Positions 1 to 8,404 are shown, numbered from the stretch's first letter. The stretch is DNA of 15,918 nucleotides from Lysobacterales bacterium (GCA_013298265.1 JAAFHE010000012.1:1-15918); one strand, 5' to 3'. Made by a program: numbers and translations. The notes: a model not told the origin generated them from the sequence alone.

Positions 1-1
1 G

Positions 2-511
2 GCCGCCGCGCACGCGGTCGACCGGCCGCTGCCGGCCGCCGTCGTCGATGCGGACTGGAACGAGTTCGATCACGAAAGCCTGCTGCGTGGCTACGCCGCC
101 TGGGCGACGGACGATCCCGATCTGCCGGCGCTGCGCGACGGACTCGACCCCGCGCGCGTACACGCACTGCTCGGCCGCGCCTTCCTCGCCTGGGACGCCG
201 GCGCGCTCGACCACACCATGCCCGAGACCTTGCCGACCTTTCGCGAGCGCGTGCGGCGCGCGCGCGATCGCGCCGAGACGCAGGCCGCGTCGGGTACGGT
301 GCTCGTGGTCAGCTCCGGCGGCGTCATCGCGCGCTGCGCACAGGCGCTGCTGTCGCTGGACGAAGCTGAAACGATCCGGCACAACCTGAGCCTGGCCAAC
401 TCCGGCATTGTCGAGTTCGTGCGCGAAGACGGCATCTGGCACCTGCGCCGCTGGAGCCATCTGCCGCATCTGGATACCGAGCAGCACCGCGCATTGCGCA
501 GTTTCTACTGA
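2..511 (+). CDS. Histidine phosphatase family protein (C-terminal part, 5' end outside window)
   Basis: The frame is open from base 2 and gives about 169 residues before a TAA/TGA-type stop at 509-511, so the N-terminus with the RHG motif is missing. The visible part has the WNEFDH segment typical of phosphoglycerate-mutase/histidine-phosphatase folds and a C-terminal VVSSGGVIA strand-loop. In classical members this loop reads VSHGG and supplies the second catalytic His; here it is Ser, a variant I recall in proteobacterial members beside ACAD10-like phosphotransferases. The substrate is unknown. It ends 88 nt before the phosphotransferase gene on the same strand, and the two are probably co-transcribed. 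The ATG at 218 falls inside the domain and is not the true start. Confidence 0.8.
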   Translation, partial: AAAHAVDRPLPAAVVDADWNEFDHESLLRGYAAWATDDPDLPALRDGLDPARVHALLGRAFLAWDAGALDHTMPETLPTFRERVRRARDRAETQAASGTVLVVSSGGVIARCAQALLSLDEAETIRHNLSLANSGIVEFVREDGIWHLRRWSHLPHLDTEQHRALRSFY

Positions 512-557
512 AGGACGGCCGCGGCGGTCGCGGCGACCGGTTCGTGTCCTGTAGCGT

Positions 558-573
558 GCCGGCCGCCGCCGGC
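558..573. repeat. GC-rich inverted repeat between the phosphatase and phosphotransferase genes
   Basis: GCCGGC at 558-563 and again at 568-573 is self-complementary and can pair across the CGCC spacer. It lies in the 88-nt gap before the phosphotransferase gene. There is no T-tract, so it is not a convincing intrinsic terminator; it may only be an mRNA hairpin or a GC-rich coincidence. Confidence 0.25.
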
Positions 574-599
574 CCTGCCCCACCAGCGAGAGCGACGCC

Positions 600-1631
600 A
601 TGACGCCAGCGCCCCATCCCGGCTTCGACACCGACGCACTGGCTGTCTATCTGCAGCAGCACGTCGATGGTTTCCGTGGTCCGCTGGATGCGATCAAGTT
701 CAAGGGCGGCCAGTCCAATCCGACCTATCGCATCGATGCGGCGTCCGGTTGCTACGTGCTGCGGCGCAAGCCAGCCGGCAAGCTGCTCGCCTCGGCGCAT
801 GCGGTCGATCGCGAATATCGCGTGCTGTGCGCGCTGCGGCACAGTGCCGTGCCGATCGCCCAGCCGCTGCACCTGTGCGAGGACGACAGCGTCATCGGCA
901 GCGCGTTCTACCTCATGAGCTACGTGCCGGGCCGCGTGCACTGGGATCCGTCGCTGCCCGAATTCGCGCCGGCGCAGCGCGAAACGGTCTATCACGCGGC
1001 CGTCGACACCCTGATCGAACTCGCGCGGCTCGATCCAACCGCCGTGGGCCTCGGCGACTATGGCAAGCCCGGCAACTACTTCGCGCGCCAGATATCACGC
1101 TGGAGCGAGCAGTACCGCGCCAGTGAAACCGAAGCGATTCCCGCGATGGACCGGCTCATCGCCACGCTGCCCGGCGCAGCGCCGGCCGACGACGGCCGCA
1201 TTGCGCTGGTGCACGGCGACTTCCGCCTCGACAACCTGATGTGGTCGGAACAGCAGGAACTGCTCGCCGTGGTCGATTGGGAATTGTCCACCTTGGGACA
1301 TCCGCTCGCCGACCTGGGCTATTTCTGCATGGCCCTGCGCCTGCCGCGCAATCCGGTCCTGCCGGGCCTTGCCGGTCTCGACCGCGTCTCGCTGGGCATA
1401 CCCGCCGAAGCCGCACTGCTCGGCCGCTTCGGCGACGCGACCGGACTCGATCCGGGCGACGCGTGGCCATTCCATCTGGCGTTCCATTTCTTCCGTCTCG
1501 CGGCGATCGCGCAAGGCGTCATGAAGCGCGCGCTGCAGGGCAATGCGTCGAACGAGCAGGCGCTCGCCGCGGGGCGCATGGCGAGCACGATCGCGCAGAT
1601 GGGCTGGGAAGTGCTCGACACGCCAGCCTGA
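600..1631 (+). CDS. Phosphotransferase family protein (ACAD10/11-like, aminoglycoside phosphotransferase fold)
   Basis: 343 residues with a protein-kinase-like small-molecule phosphotransferase fold. The N-lobe has GGQSNPTY (36-43) and RRKP (55-58), whose Lys57 is the likely ATP-contacting residue, followed by Glu72. The catalytic loop is VHGDFRLDN (204-212), with Asp207 as the likely base and Asn212 as a metal ligand. The metal-binding DFG equivalent is DWE (226-228), followed by STLGHPLADLGYF. This pattern matches the bacterial family related to the N-terminal domain of human ACAD10/ACAD11, which is linked to fatty-acyl or hydroxyacyl-CoA catabolism; the bacterial substrate is generally unassigned. 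The ATG start is preceded only by a weak GAGAGCGA purine stretch. No acyl-CoA dehydrogenase gene, a common partner, is visible downstream, where the convergent lipase operon ends. Confidence 0.88.
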   Translation: MTPAPHPGFDTDALAVYLQQHVDGFRGPLDAIKFKGGQSNPTYRIDAASGCYVLRRKPAGKLLASAHAVDREYRVLCALRHSAVPIAQPLHLCEDDSVIGSAFYLMSYVPGRVHWDPSLPEFAPAQRETVYHAAVDTLIELARLDPTAVGLGDYGKPGNYFARQISRWSEQYRASETEAIPAMDRLIATLPGAAPADDGRIALVHGDFRLDNLMWSEQQELLAVVDWELSTLGHPLADLGYFCMALRLPRNPVLPGLAGLDRVSLGIPAEAALLGRFGDATGLDPGDAWPFHLAFHFFRLAAIAQGVMKRALQGNASNEQALAAGRMASTIAQMGWEVLDTPA

Positions 1632-1664
1632 GCGGCGCGAAGCACTACCGTGCCGACAGAATAT

Positions 1665-3655
<1,991 letters not shown>

Positions 3656-3813
3656 TCAATCCCGAAATGAAGCTCCTGCCGCGCGGATGATTTCCGTCTT
3701 CGGCGGGCCGCGAGCGGCCACTTCTGTCAACCGGCGCATAGCGCGAGAGTCAGGGCTCTCCCCGCATGACGAACGATGGTTGGATTGCCGGCGCAAAACG
3801 CGGCGGCCTGGCG

Positions 3814-3842
3814 ACTCTACACAGGTCAAACGCTGATTTCAA
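3814..3842 (-). promoter_or_regulatory. Candidate sigma-70 promoter for the lipase-foldase operon
   Basis: On the - strand, TTGAAA (3842-3837; 5 of 6 consensus) and TAGAGT (3819-3814; 4 of 6) are separated by exactly 17 nt. Transcription would start near 3807 and leave a leader of about 200 nt before lipA. It is the best -35/-10 pair I found in the gap. I saw no TGGCAC-N5-TTGC sigma-54 element such as the one known upstream of Pseudomonas lipA. Confidence 0.35.
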
Positions 3843-3869
3843 ACGTGCGTTTCATTGTGGCGAAGGCTG

Positions 3870-3906
3870 CCGGGCAGCACGCTCGCCTGCGTGCTGGCTG
3901 GCCCGG
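3870..3906. repeat. Imperfect hairpin in the lipase upstream region
   Basis: CCGGGCAGCACG (3870-3881) pairs with CGTGCT (3890-3895) and GCCCGG (3901-3906), with a 5-nt bulge and an 8-nt loop. It has no T-tract on either strand. It sits just upstream of the candidate lipase promoter, so it could be an operator, a transcript end for the gene at 4079, or nothing functional. Confidence 0.3.
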
Positions 3907-3977
3907 ATGTCTCACACCGGTTCGTAGCGTGGCCGTCGAGACATGGTCCTGATGTGCGCTGCGGACTGCAGTGACGG

Positions 3978-3999
3978 CGGAGGCATAGTCGACCCTCCG
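3978..3999 (-). terminator. Weak hairpin downstream of the small secreted protein gene
   Basis: CGGAGG (3978-3983) and CCTCCG (3994-3999) form a 6-bp stem with a 10-nt loop. On the - strand the stem can extend with flanking GACG/CGTC across a 3-nt bulge. It lies about 80 nt after the stop of the gene at 4079-4597. There is no U-run, so a role in termination is only possible. Confidence 0.25.
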
Positions 4000-4078
4000 T
4001 CGAGCCAACACGAGGGGACCGCGCGCGGCAGGGCGAGTCTGTCGGCGGCCGCAGTAGATGCGGTGCGAGAAATCCCGG

Positions 4079-4597
4079 CTAGAGCTGGCGATCCTCGGCG
4101 ACGAACTTGCCGTCCGTCACGAGATGCGCCGCACCCTGCGCATCGACCAGCCGGAAGCTGAAATGCCCGGCGTAGCGCTTGCTCGTCACGGTCTCGACTT
4201 CGAACAGATTGCCCGCGTGATCTTTGTCGAGCGTGTATTCGGCATCCGGATCGCCGCCCATCATCTTGACGCCTTTGACGAAACGCACGTCGCACTCGGC
4301 GCGCGAGAACGACTTGCTGTCGAGCTTCATCGGCTTGCCCGCCACCAGGCCGCTGCAGATGATCGACAGCCGATCCACCGGTGTCTTCGGCGGCGGATAC
4401 GCGCTTCCGCCTTGCGTCGTCGCGCTCAACGAAAAGCTGCCGCTCGCATTGCCGATCGGCACGAGCGTGATGCCGTCGTCGTCGCTCGTGAATGAGGTGC
4501 CGTCGATCCGGGCACTCAGCGACTGAGGTTCGCTGGCGGTGGCGATGAAAGAACAAGCAAGCGCAAAAAACAGAAGCGAGCCGGGCAGGATTCGCAT
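4079..4597 (-). CDS. Small secreted protein of unknown function
   Basis: 172 residues. I do not recognise a family. An N-terminal signal peptide is clear: one Arg, a hydrophobic core LLFFALACSFIA (about 8-19), and a likely signal peptidase I cut near ATA|SEPQ or TAS|EPQ. Cys15 lies in the core, but the residue at -3 is Ala and the n-region is weak, so I do not call it a lipoprotein. The mature part (about 150 residues) looks beta-rich, with alternating Ser/Thr/Gly segments, two Cys (SIICSG and AECDV) that could form a disulfide, and a C-terminal stretch GHFSFRLVDAQGAAHLVTDGKF. GGAG sits 6 nt before the ATG and supports the start. It is probably a single-gene unit, exported to the periplasm or beyond. 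The neighbouring lipase operon gives no firm clue to its job. Confidence 0.75.
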   Translation of the reverse strand: MRILPGSLLFFALACSFIATASEPQSLSARIDGTSFTSDDDGITLVPIGNASGSFSLSATTQGGSAYPPPKTPVDRLSIICSGLVAGKPMKLDSKSFSRAECDVRFVKGVKMMGGDPDAEYTLDKDHAGNLFEVETVTSKRYAGHFSFRLVDAQGAAHLVTDGKFVAEDRQL

Positions 4598-4749
4598 TGT
4601 CGTCTCCAGGAAGTTCGCTTTGAACTACGTGAATCGGCCGAGGACCATGACACGCCGCCAACAGCCGCGCTCCTGCGACGCCCCTGGATGCCTACTCGTG
4701 TCATCCGAGCAGCCAATCCCCAGCACTTCATGAGGCCAGCAGCAATTCC

Positions 4750-4785
4750 AAAAAACTTGTAAATAATTAGCTATTTATAAACAAG
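4750..4785 (-). terminator. Intrinsic-terminator-like AT-rich stem-loop after the BtuF-like gene
   Basis: On the - strand CTTGT...AAATA pairs with TATTTACAAG (4765-4756), with a 4-nt bulge, followed at once by six T (4755-4750). It starts about 10 nt after the stop of the gene at 4795-5589. The stem is AT-rich rather than GC-rich, so its strength is doubtful, but stem plus T-run is the expected layout. It is the most AT-rich patch in the window. Confidence 0.5.
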
Positions 4786-4794
4786 GCATACCAT

Positions 4795-5589
4795 TCAGGC
4801 GCAACGCCGCGCCCACGCCACAATCCTCGTATGCAACGCATCGAGCCCGTCAAACAGCGCAGCGGGACCGGGCTGCAGGATGATCGGCGACTTGATCTCG
4901 TGGAGTTCGCCGTTGCGTACGGCGGGAATCGCGTCCCAGCCGGGGCGCGCGGCGACGGTCGCGGGGCGGAAGCGTTTGCCGCACCAGGAGCCGAAGATGA
5001 TGTCCGGTGCACGGCGCGCGACCTCGAGCGGATCGGCGAGGATGCGGTCGCGCGCGAGCGATTTTTCGGCGCGCTCTGGAAAGATGTCGTCGCCACCGGC
5101 GATGCGGACCAGTTCGGCGACCCAACGGATGCCCGTGATAGGCGGCTCGTCCCATTCCTCGAAATACACGCGCGGCCGCTTCGGCAACGCGGCGGCCGCG
5201 GCACTGATCGCAGCAATGTGCGCCTGCGCACGCTGCGCGAGGGCTTCGCCGGCATCGGCGCGGCCAACCATGCCGGCAAGGCGGCGGATATAGCCGAGTA
5301 TTCCGGCCACCGAGCGATGGTTGCTGATCCAGACTTCGATACCGGCCTTGATCAGATCACGCGCGATATCGGCCTGGATATCGGAAAACCCGATGACCAG
5401 GTCGGGCTCGAGCTTGAGGATCTCGCCAATCTTCGCGCTGGTGAACGCCGACACCTTCGGCTTCTCCTTGCGCGCGCGCGGCGGGCGCACCGTGAAGCCG
5501 GAGATGCCGACGATGCGGTCTTCCTCGCCGATCGCGTAGAGGACTTCGGTAGGTTCTTCGGTCAGGCAAACGATGCGCGAGGGGTACAT
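4795..5589 (-). CDS. BtuF-like cobalamin-binding / ABC substrate-binding-fold protein lacking a signal peptide
   Basis: 264 residues with the class III substrate-binding-protein fold (BtuF/FecB type). The start resembles the family consensus: RIVCLTEEPTEVLYAIGEEDRIVGISG (residues 5-31 in this pattern), then KVSAFTSAKIGEILKLEPDLVIGFSD (45-70), a linking helix, and a second lobe with YFEEWDEPPITGIRW and the C-terminal GWDAIPAVRNGELHEI. There is no signal peptide and no lipobox. An in-frame TGA lies 6 nt upstream of the ATG, so no longer N-terminus is available. As written the protein would stay in the cytoplasm, unlike BtuF, which works in the periplasm with BtuCD. No permease, ATPase or TonB receptor is nearby. 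The ATG has no good ribosome site, and the inverted-repeat element at 5606-5747 begins 17 nt upstream. Cobalamin binding is inferred from family resemblance only. Confidence 0.8.
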   Translation of the reverse strand: MYPSRIVCLTEEPTEVLYAIGEEDRIVGISGFTVRPPRARKEKPKVSAFTSAKIGEILKLEPDLVIGFSDIQADIARDLIKAGIEVWISNHRSVAGILGYIRRLAGMVGRADAGEALAQRAQAHIAAISAAAAALPKRPRVYFEEWDEPPITGIRWVAELVRIAGGDDIFPERAEKSLARDRILADPLEVARRAPDIIFGSWCGKRFRPATVAARPGWDAIPAVRNGELHEIKSPIILQPGPAALFDGLDALHTRIVAWARRCA

Positions 5590-5639
5590 ACGGTGTCAGG
5601 AAACCTCTGAACAAGGTGGGACAAGCTTTTGCTTTCGGA

Positions 5640-5660
5640 GCCCCCTTGAGTCAAGGGGGC
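5640..5660. repeat. Hairpin 1 of the inverted-repeat element
   Basis: GCCCCCTTGA and TCAAGGGGGC are perfect reverse complements around a single central G. DNA this close to a perfect palindrome is prone to cruciform extrusion or replication slippage. Confidence 0.85.
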
Positions 5661-5661
5661 G

Positions 5662-5690
5662 GCCAAACGCCTGCAAAGCAGGCGTTTGGC
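5662..5690. repeat. Hairpin 2 of the inverted-repeat element
   Basis: GCCAAACGCCTGC (5662-5674) and GCAGGCGTTTGGC (5678-5690) are perfect 13-nt reverse complements around AAA. This is the strongest stem in the window. It lacks a following T-run on either strand. Confidence 0.85.
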
Positions 5691-5699
5691 GGGGTTGTG

Positions 5700-5718
5700 G
5701 TGATCTGGTGTAGATCAC
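5700..5718. repeat. Hairpin 3 of the inverted-repeat element
   Basis: GTGATCT (5700-5706) and AGATCAC (5712-5718) are perfect reverse complements around GGTGT. The TGTGATCT-like half-sites resemble CRP/Clp-type operators (TGTGA-N6-TCACA), but the right half ends ATCACAAG, and I treat this as structure rather than an operator. Confidence 0.7.
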
Positions 5719-5757
5719 AAGAGCGACACTCCGAAACCTTGTTCAGAACTTCCCGAA

Positions 5758-6348
5758 TCACGGATACAGCATGCGCTGGCGCCAGGTGCCGTCGACGAGT
5801 TCGAAGCGCTGGCGTTCGTGCAGGCGGAACGTGGCGCCGTACCAGAATTCGATCAGGTCGGGCCGGACCAGATAGCCGCCCCAGTGCGGCGGCCGTGGCA
5901 CGTCGCGGCCGGCGAATTCGGCGTCATAGGCGGCAATGCGCTCCTCGAAGTCGCTGCGTGCCGGCAGGGTCTGCGACTGCAGCGAGGCCCAGGCGCCGAT
6001 CTGGCTGCCGCGCGGACGGCTCGCGAAATAGGCGTCGGAGTCGGCCGCGGACAGTTCCTCGACCGCCCCTTCGATGCGCACCTGGATGCCGTCGCGCAAA
6101 TGCTTCCAGTGCAGGCACAGCGCGACCATCGAATTGGCCGCGAGCTCGTGTGCTTTCGCGCTCGTGTAGTTGGTGAAGAAACGCAGGCCGTCCGGCCCCG
6201 TACCCTTGAGCAGCACGATGCGCGAATGCGGCCGGCCACGCGCGTCGACGCTGCTGAGACTCATCGCGTGCGGCTCCGGATCGCCGCCGGCGGCGGCTTC
6301 GGCCAGCAGGGCATCGAGTTCGTTGAGCGCTTCAGGACAGAGGTTCAC
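5758..6348 (-). CDS. pdxH: Pyridoxine/pyridoxamine 5'-phosphate oxidase
   Basis: 196 residues, an FMN-dependent oxidase that converts pyridoxine or pyridoxamine 5'-phosphate to pyridoxal 5'-phosphate in the cytoplasm. Family hallmarks occur in order: EPHAMSLSSVD (25-35), SRIVLLKG (42-49), FFTNYTSAKAHEL (57-69), HWKHLRDGIQVRIEG (80-94), YFASRPRGSQIGAWAS (107-122), the PLP-contacting RLH (175-177), and the C-terminal WRQRMLYP. The length is slightly short of E. coli PdxH (218), because the N-terminus is trimmed. It begins with GTG, preceded by GGAGAG about 5 nt upstream. It lies 41 nt after the hybrid kinase stop on the same strand and could be the tail of that transcript, though its housekeeping job suggests its own promoter as well. 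Its stop directly abuts the inverted-repeat element. Confidence 0.95.
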   Translation of the reverse strand: MNLCPEALNELDALLAEAAAGGDPEPHAMSLSSVDARGRPHSRIVLLKGTGPDGLRFFTNYTSAKAHELAANSMVALCLHWKHLRDGIQVRIEGAVEELSAADSDAYFASRPRGSQIGAWASLQSQTLPARSDFEERIAAYDAEFAGRDVPRPPHWGGYLVRPDLIEFWYGATFRLHERQRFELVDGTWRQRMLYP

Positions 6349-6389
6349 GGCGTCTCTCCGGCGAAAACGACGATGCTATCACGCAGGAT

Positions 6390-7907
6390 TCAAGGTGCTG
6401 TGCCGGTGCTCTGGATCACGCGGGCGAACTGGGCGAAATCCAGCGGCTTGGTCAGGTAGTGATCGGCGCCGGCGGCGAGCGCAGCCGTGCGCGCCGACTC
6501 GGTGGCGCTGGCCGAAAGCGTCACTATGCGGCCTTTGTAGCCTTGTGAACGCAACTGGAAGACTGCCGCATTGCCCGACAGACCGGGCAGCTCCACGTCG
6601 ACGAGAACGATATCGGGCACCTGCTGCGCGACCGCGGCCAGCGCCTCCGCAACGCTGTCGGCCTGGCGCGTGGTGACGCCCATGTCACCAAGCAGAACCT
6701 CCAGCAATGCCGCAATGTCCGGATCGTCGTCGACGACCAGCGCGGTAAGGCCACGCTTACGCTGCACCAGCGCAAGCGGCGGCAGGCCGGTTCCACCCAG
6801 CGGCCTCAACGCTACGCGAAACGTGCTGCCCTGCCCCGGCGTGGAGTCCAGTTCCAGTACGCCATTCATGCGCTCGACCAGCCGCTTGACGATGGACAAG
6901 CCCAGTCCTGCGCCGCGCGAACCGTGCTGCGCGCCGCGGTTGAACGGCCTGAAAATCTTTTCCCGCGACGCCGCATCGATGCCCAGGCCGGTATCGCTGA
7001 CCTCGAGTACCAGCATGCCGCCGTCCCAGCCAAGCTGCGCGCGCACATAGCCACGCACGGTATAGCGCAGCGCGTTGGACAGCAGGTTGATCGCGACCTG
7101 ACGCAGTTTCACCGCGTCGAACAGTGCCTCGGCGGGCGGCGCGGCACCGGCGTCGACGACCAACGCAATACCTTTCTCAGCCGCGAGCGGACGGAACATC
7201 GCGTCGAGATCGGCCACGAGCGCGGCCAGGTCCAGCGTGGCCGGATCAAGCAGACTTTCGCCCGCTTCGCCGCGCCCGTATTCGAGCAGGTTCTCGGCCA
7301 GCGCAAACAGATAGCTCGCATTGCGGCGCAACGCCGACAGCGCCTGCCCGCGCACGGCGCTGCCGTCGCGCTCGAGCAGGTGCAGGTAGCCGAAGATAGA
7401 CGTCAGCGGCGTGCGGAACTCATGGCTCAGCGTTGCGATCAGCGCGTTCTTCAGCGCGTTGGCTTCCTCCAGCTGCGCACGCTGCTGTTCCAGTTCGCTC
7501 TTGATCTGGCGCAGCCGCGCGAGCGTACGTGATTTGTCGATACCAGCCAGCACGGCTTCGTTGCCGAGTTGCTGCTGTGCCTGGGTGCGGCCGTGCTCCT
7601 CGCGCGCATCGAGCAGCAGCAGATGGAACCGCTCGCCGTCCGGCACCAGGTGCACATGCATGTGCCGGCCATCAGCGAGTTCCACGAACGGCAGGTCCTG
7701 GGTCTGGTCCAGCGGCAGGCCCAGCAACAGGTCCTGCAATTGGCGCACGAGTCCGTCCGTCGCTTCCGCGGCGAGGCCGTGATACGCGGCGTCGCCCTGG
7801 ATGTCGACGAGCTGCCACTGCGCATCGAACGTCAGCAGCAGGGGCCGCGAACGGGCGCGCAGCCAATCATCGAGATACGTTTCGACCGCGGTCGGAAGCG
7901 CACTCAC
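6390..7907 (-). CDS. Soluble hybrid sensor histidine kinase / response regulator
   Basis: 505 residues with no membrane segment. Domains in order: an N-terminal PAS-like sensor region (about 18-105; RPLLLTFDAQWQLVDIQGDA start), a coiled-coil linker (about 125-155), HisKA with LSHEFRTPLTS (phospho-acceptor His162), and HATPase with N-box Asn274 and Asn278, DTGLGI (305-310) and GAGLGLS (332-338). A C-terminal receiver (388-500) has acidic Asp393-395, phospho-acceptor Asp437 in LVDVELPG, and Lys487. There is no output domain and no Hpt domain. The GTG start overlaps the small GTPase stop (GTGA), so the two are translationally coupled. The kinase is the last of five genes in the GTPase cluster, and the separate OmpR-type regulator at the head of the same run is a plausible phosphorelay target. 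The signal it senses is unknown; GTPase or coiled-coil binding to the N-terminal region is an inference from synteny. Confidence 0.92.
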   Translation of the reverse strand: MSALPTAVETYLDDWLRARSRPLLLTFDAQWQLVDIQGDAAYHGLAAEATDGLVRQLQDLLLGLPLDQTQDLPFVELADGRHMHVHLVPDGERFHLLLLDAREEHGRTQAQQQLGNEAVLAGIDKSRTLARLRQIKSELEQQRAQLEEANALKNALIATLSHEFRTPLTSIFGYLHLLERDGSAVRGQALSALRRNASYLFALAENLLEYGRGEAGESLLDPATLDLAALVADLDAMFRPLAAEKGIALVVDAGAAPPAEALFDAVKLRQVAINLLSNALRYTVRGYVRAQLGWDGGMLVLEVSDTGLGIDAASREKIFRPFNRGAQHGSRGAGLGLSIVKRLVERMNGVLELDSTPGQGSTFRVALRPLGGTGLPPLALVQRKRGLTALVVDDDPDIAALLEVLLGDMGVTTRQADSVAEALAAVAQQVPDIVLVDVELPGLSGNAAVFQLRSQGYKGRIVTLSASATESARTAALAAGADHYLTKPLDFAQFARVIQSTGTAP

Positions 7908-8404
7908 GGCGCGAGCTTCCGCGCGAGTTCGGCAAAGCCGGCCTCGACGCCGTCGCCGCTCAGCGCACTGGTCTCGAACACGGCAAGACTGCGGCGGATC
8001 TCGGCCAGTACCGCCGGCGCCACTTCCCAGCGATCCACGAGATCGAGCTTGTTGACGAACAGTACGCAGGCCGGATCAGCGATGGTGTCGCGTGCCTGCA
8101 TAGCCAGATTCAGTGCCGCGCGCAGGCTGGCTTCGCGCGTGCCGTCGGCAACGAGGATCAGGCCGCTCGCACCACGCAGATAGTTCTGGTTGAGGTTGTC
8201 GAGCACCGCCTTGCCGGCGATGTCCCAGATCACGAGCTTGATGTCGGTGCCGGGCGCCGGACTGACGACACGGCTGTCGACCTTGACGCCGACCGTGGTC
8301 AGGTACTTGTCGGAAAACGTGCTGCGTACATAGCGCGTGACGAGACTGGTCTTGCCGACGCCGAAGTCGCCAAGCATGCATACCTTGCGTGCGAACTCGC
8401 TCAT
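7904..8404 (-). CDS. Ras-like small GTPase of prokaryotic type
   Basis: 166 residues, close to a minimal Ras-superfamily G domain. All G motifs are present: the P-loop GDFGVGKTS (12-20), switch I DKYLTTVGV (32-40) with Thr36/Thr37, G3 WDIAGK (60-65), G4 NKLD (118-121), and G5 SAL (146-148). The spacing is Rab/Ras-like rather than Era/Der-like. Position 65 is Lys where Ras and Rab carry the catalytic Gln, so hydrolysis may need a partner. There is no C-terminal Cys for prenylation and no membrane segment. I chose the ATG at 8404, which overlaps the upstream stop (ATGA) and follows GGAGG at 4 nt; the longer GTG start at 8431 would add nine residues inside the preceding gene. The neighbours (a membrane protein with a possible roadblock-like domain upstream, the hybrid kinase downstream) suggest it is the switch of this module. 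It is not MglA by motif and has no MglB gene beside it. Confidence 0.92.
   Translation of the reverse strand: MSEFARKVCMLGDFGVGKTSLVTRYVRSTFSDKYLTTVGVKVDSRVVSPAPGTDIKLVIWDIAGKAVLDNLNQNYLRGASGLILVADGTREASLRAALNLAMQARDTIADPACVLFVNKLDLVDRWEVAPAVLAEIRRSLAVFETSALSGDGVEAGFAELARKLAP

Larger units (their letters stand above)
5606..5747. mobile_element. MITE-like non-coding element of nested inverted repeats
   Basis: Perfect 12-bp terminal inverted repeats, TCTGAACAAGGT at 5606-5617 and ACCTTGTTCAGA at 5736-5747, enclose a second perfect 8-bp pair (TTTCGGAG 5633-5640, CTCCGAAA 5729-5736). Between them lie three hairpins in tandem: 10-bp arms with a 1-nt centre (5640-5660), 13-bp arms with a 3-nt loop (5662-5690), and 7-bp arms with a 5-nt loop (5700-5718). 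There is no room for a protein gene. The whole interval can fold as one branched structure. It fills the space between the pdxH stop (5758) and the BtuF-like ATG (5589) with almost nothing to spare. No clear target duplication was found. It could be a non-autonomous IS derivative, a REP/BIME-like repeat, or a processing or termination structure on the - strand transcript. Confidence 0.7.

Noticed and set aside
3826..4011. 61-codon - strand open frame in the lipase upstream gap
   Set aside because: There is no ribosome site and the product is Arg-rich and unrecognisable. Its 3' end overlaps the best candidate promoter.
4079..4597. Lipoprotein assignment for the small secreted protein (Cys15)
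   Set aside because: The residue at -3 is Ala, Leu is at -2, and the Cys lies inside the hydrophobic core. A signal peptidase I site follows at 21-23.
3912..4661. - strand open frame of 249 codons overlapping the small secreted protein
   Set aside because: The product is dominated by Arg, Gln and Ala with no signal or domain. The other frame has a proper signal peptide and ribosome site.
4647..4704. 8-bp inverted repeat ATGACACG / CGTGTCAT 42 nt apart
   Set aside because: The arms are short, widely spaced and do not extend. They have no clear relation to a start site, so chance is likely.
5700..5718. CRP/Clp operator in the inverted-repeat element
   Set aside because: Only partial agreement with TGTGA-N6-TCACA, and the site is one of several hairpins in a larger symmetrical element at the 3' end of pdxH.
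7904..8404. Calling the small GTPase MglA
   Set aside because: The motifs and spacing are Rab/Ras-like, and no stand-alone MglB gene is adjacent. The neighbours differ from mgl loci.
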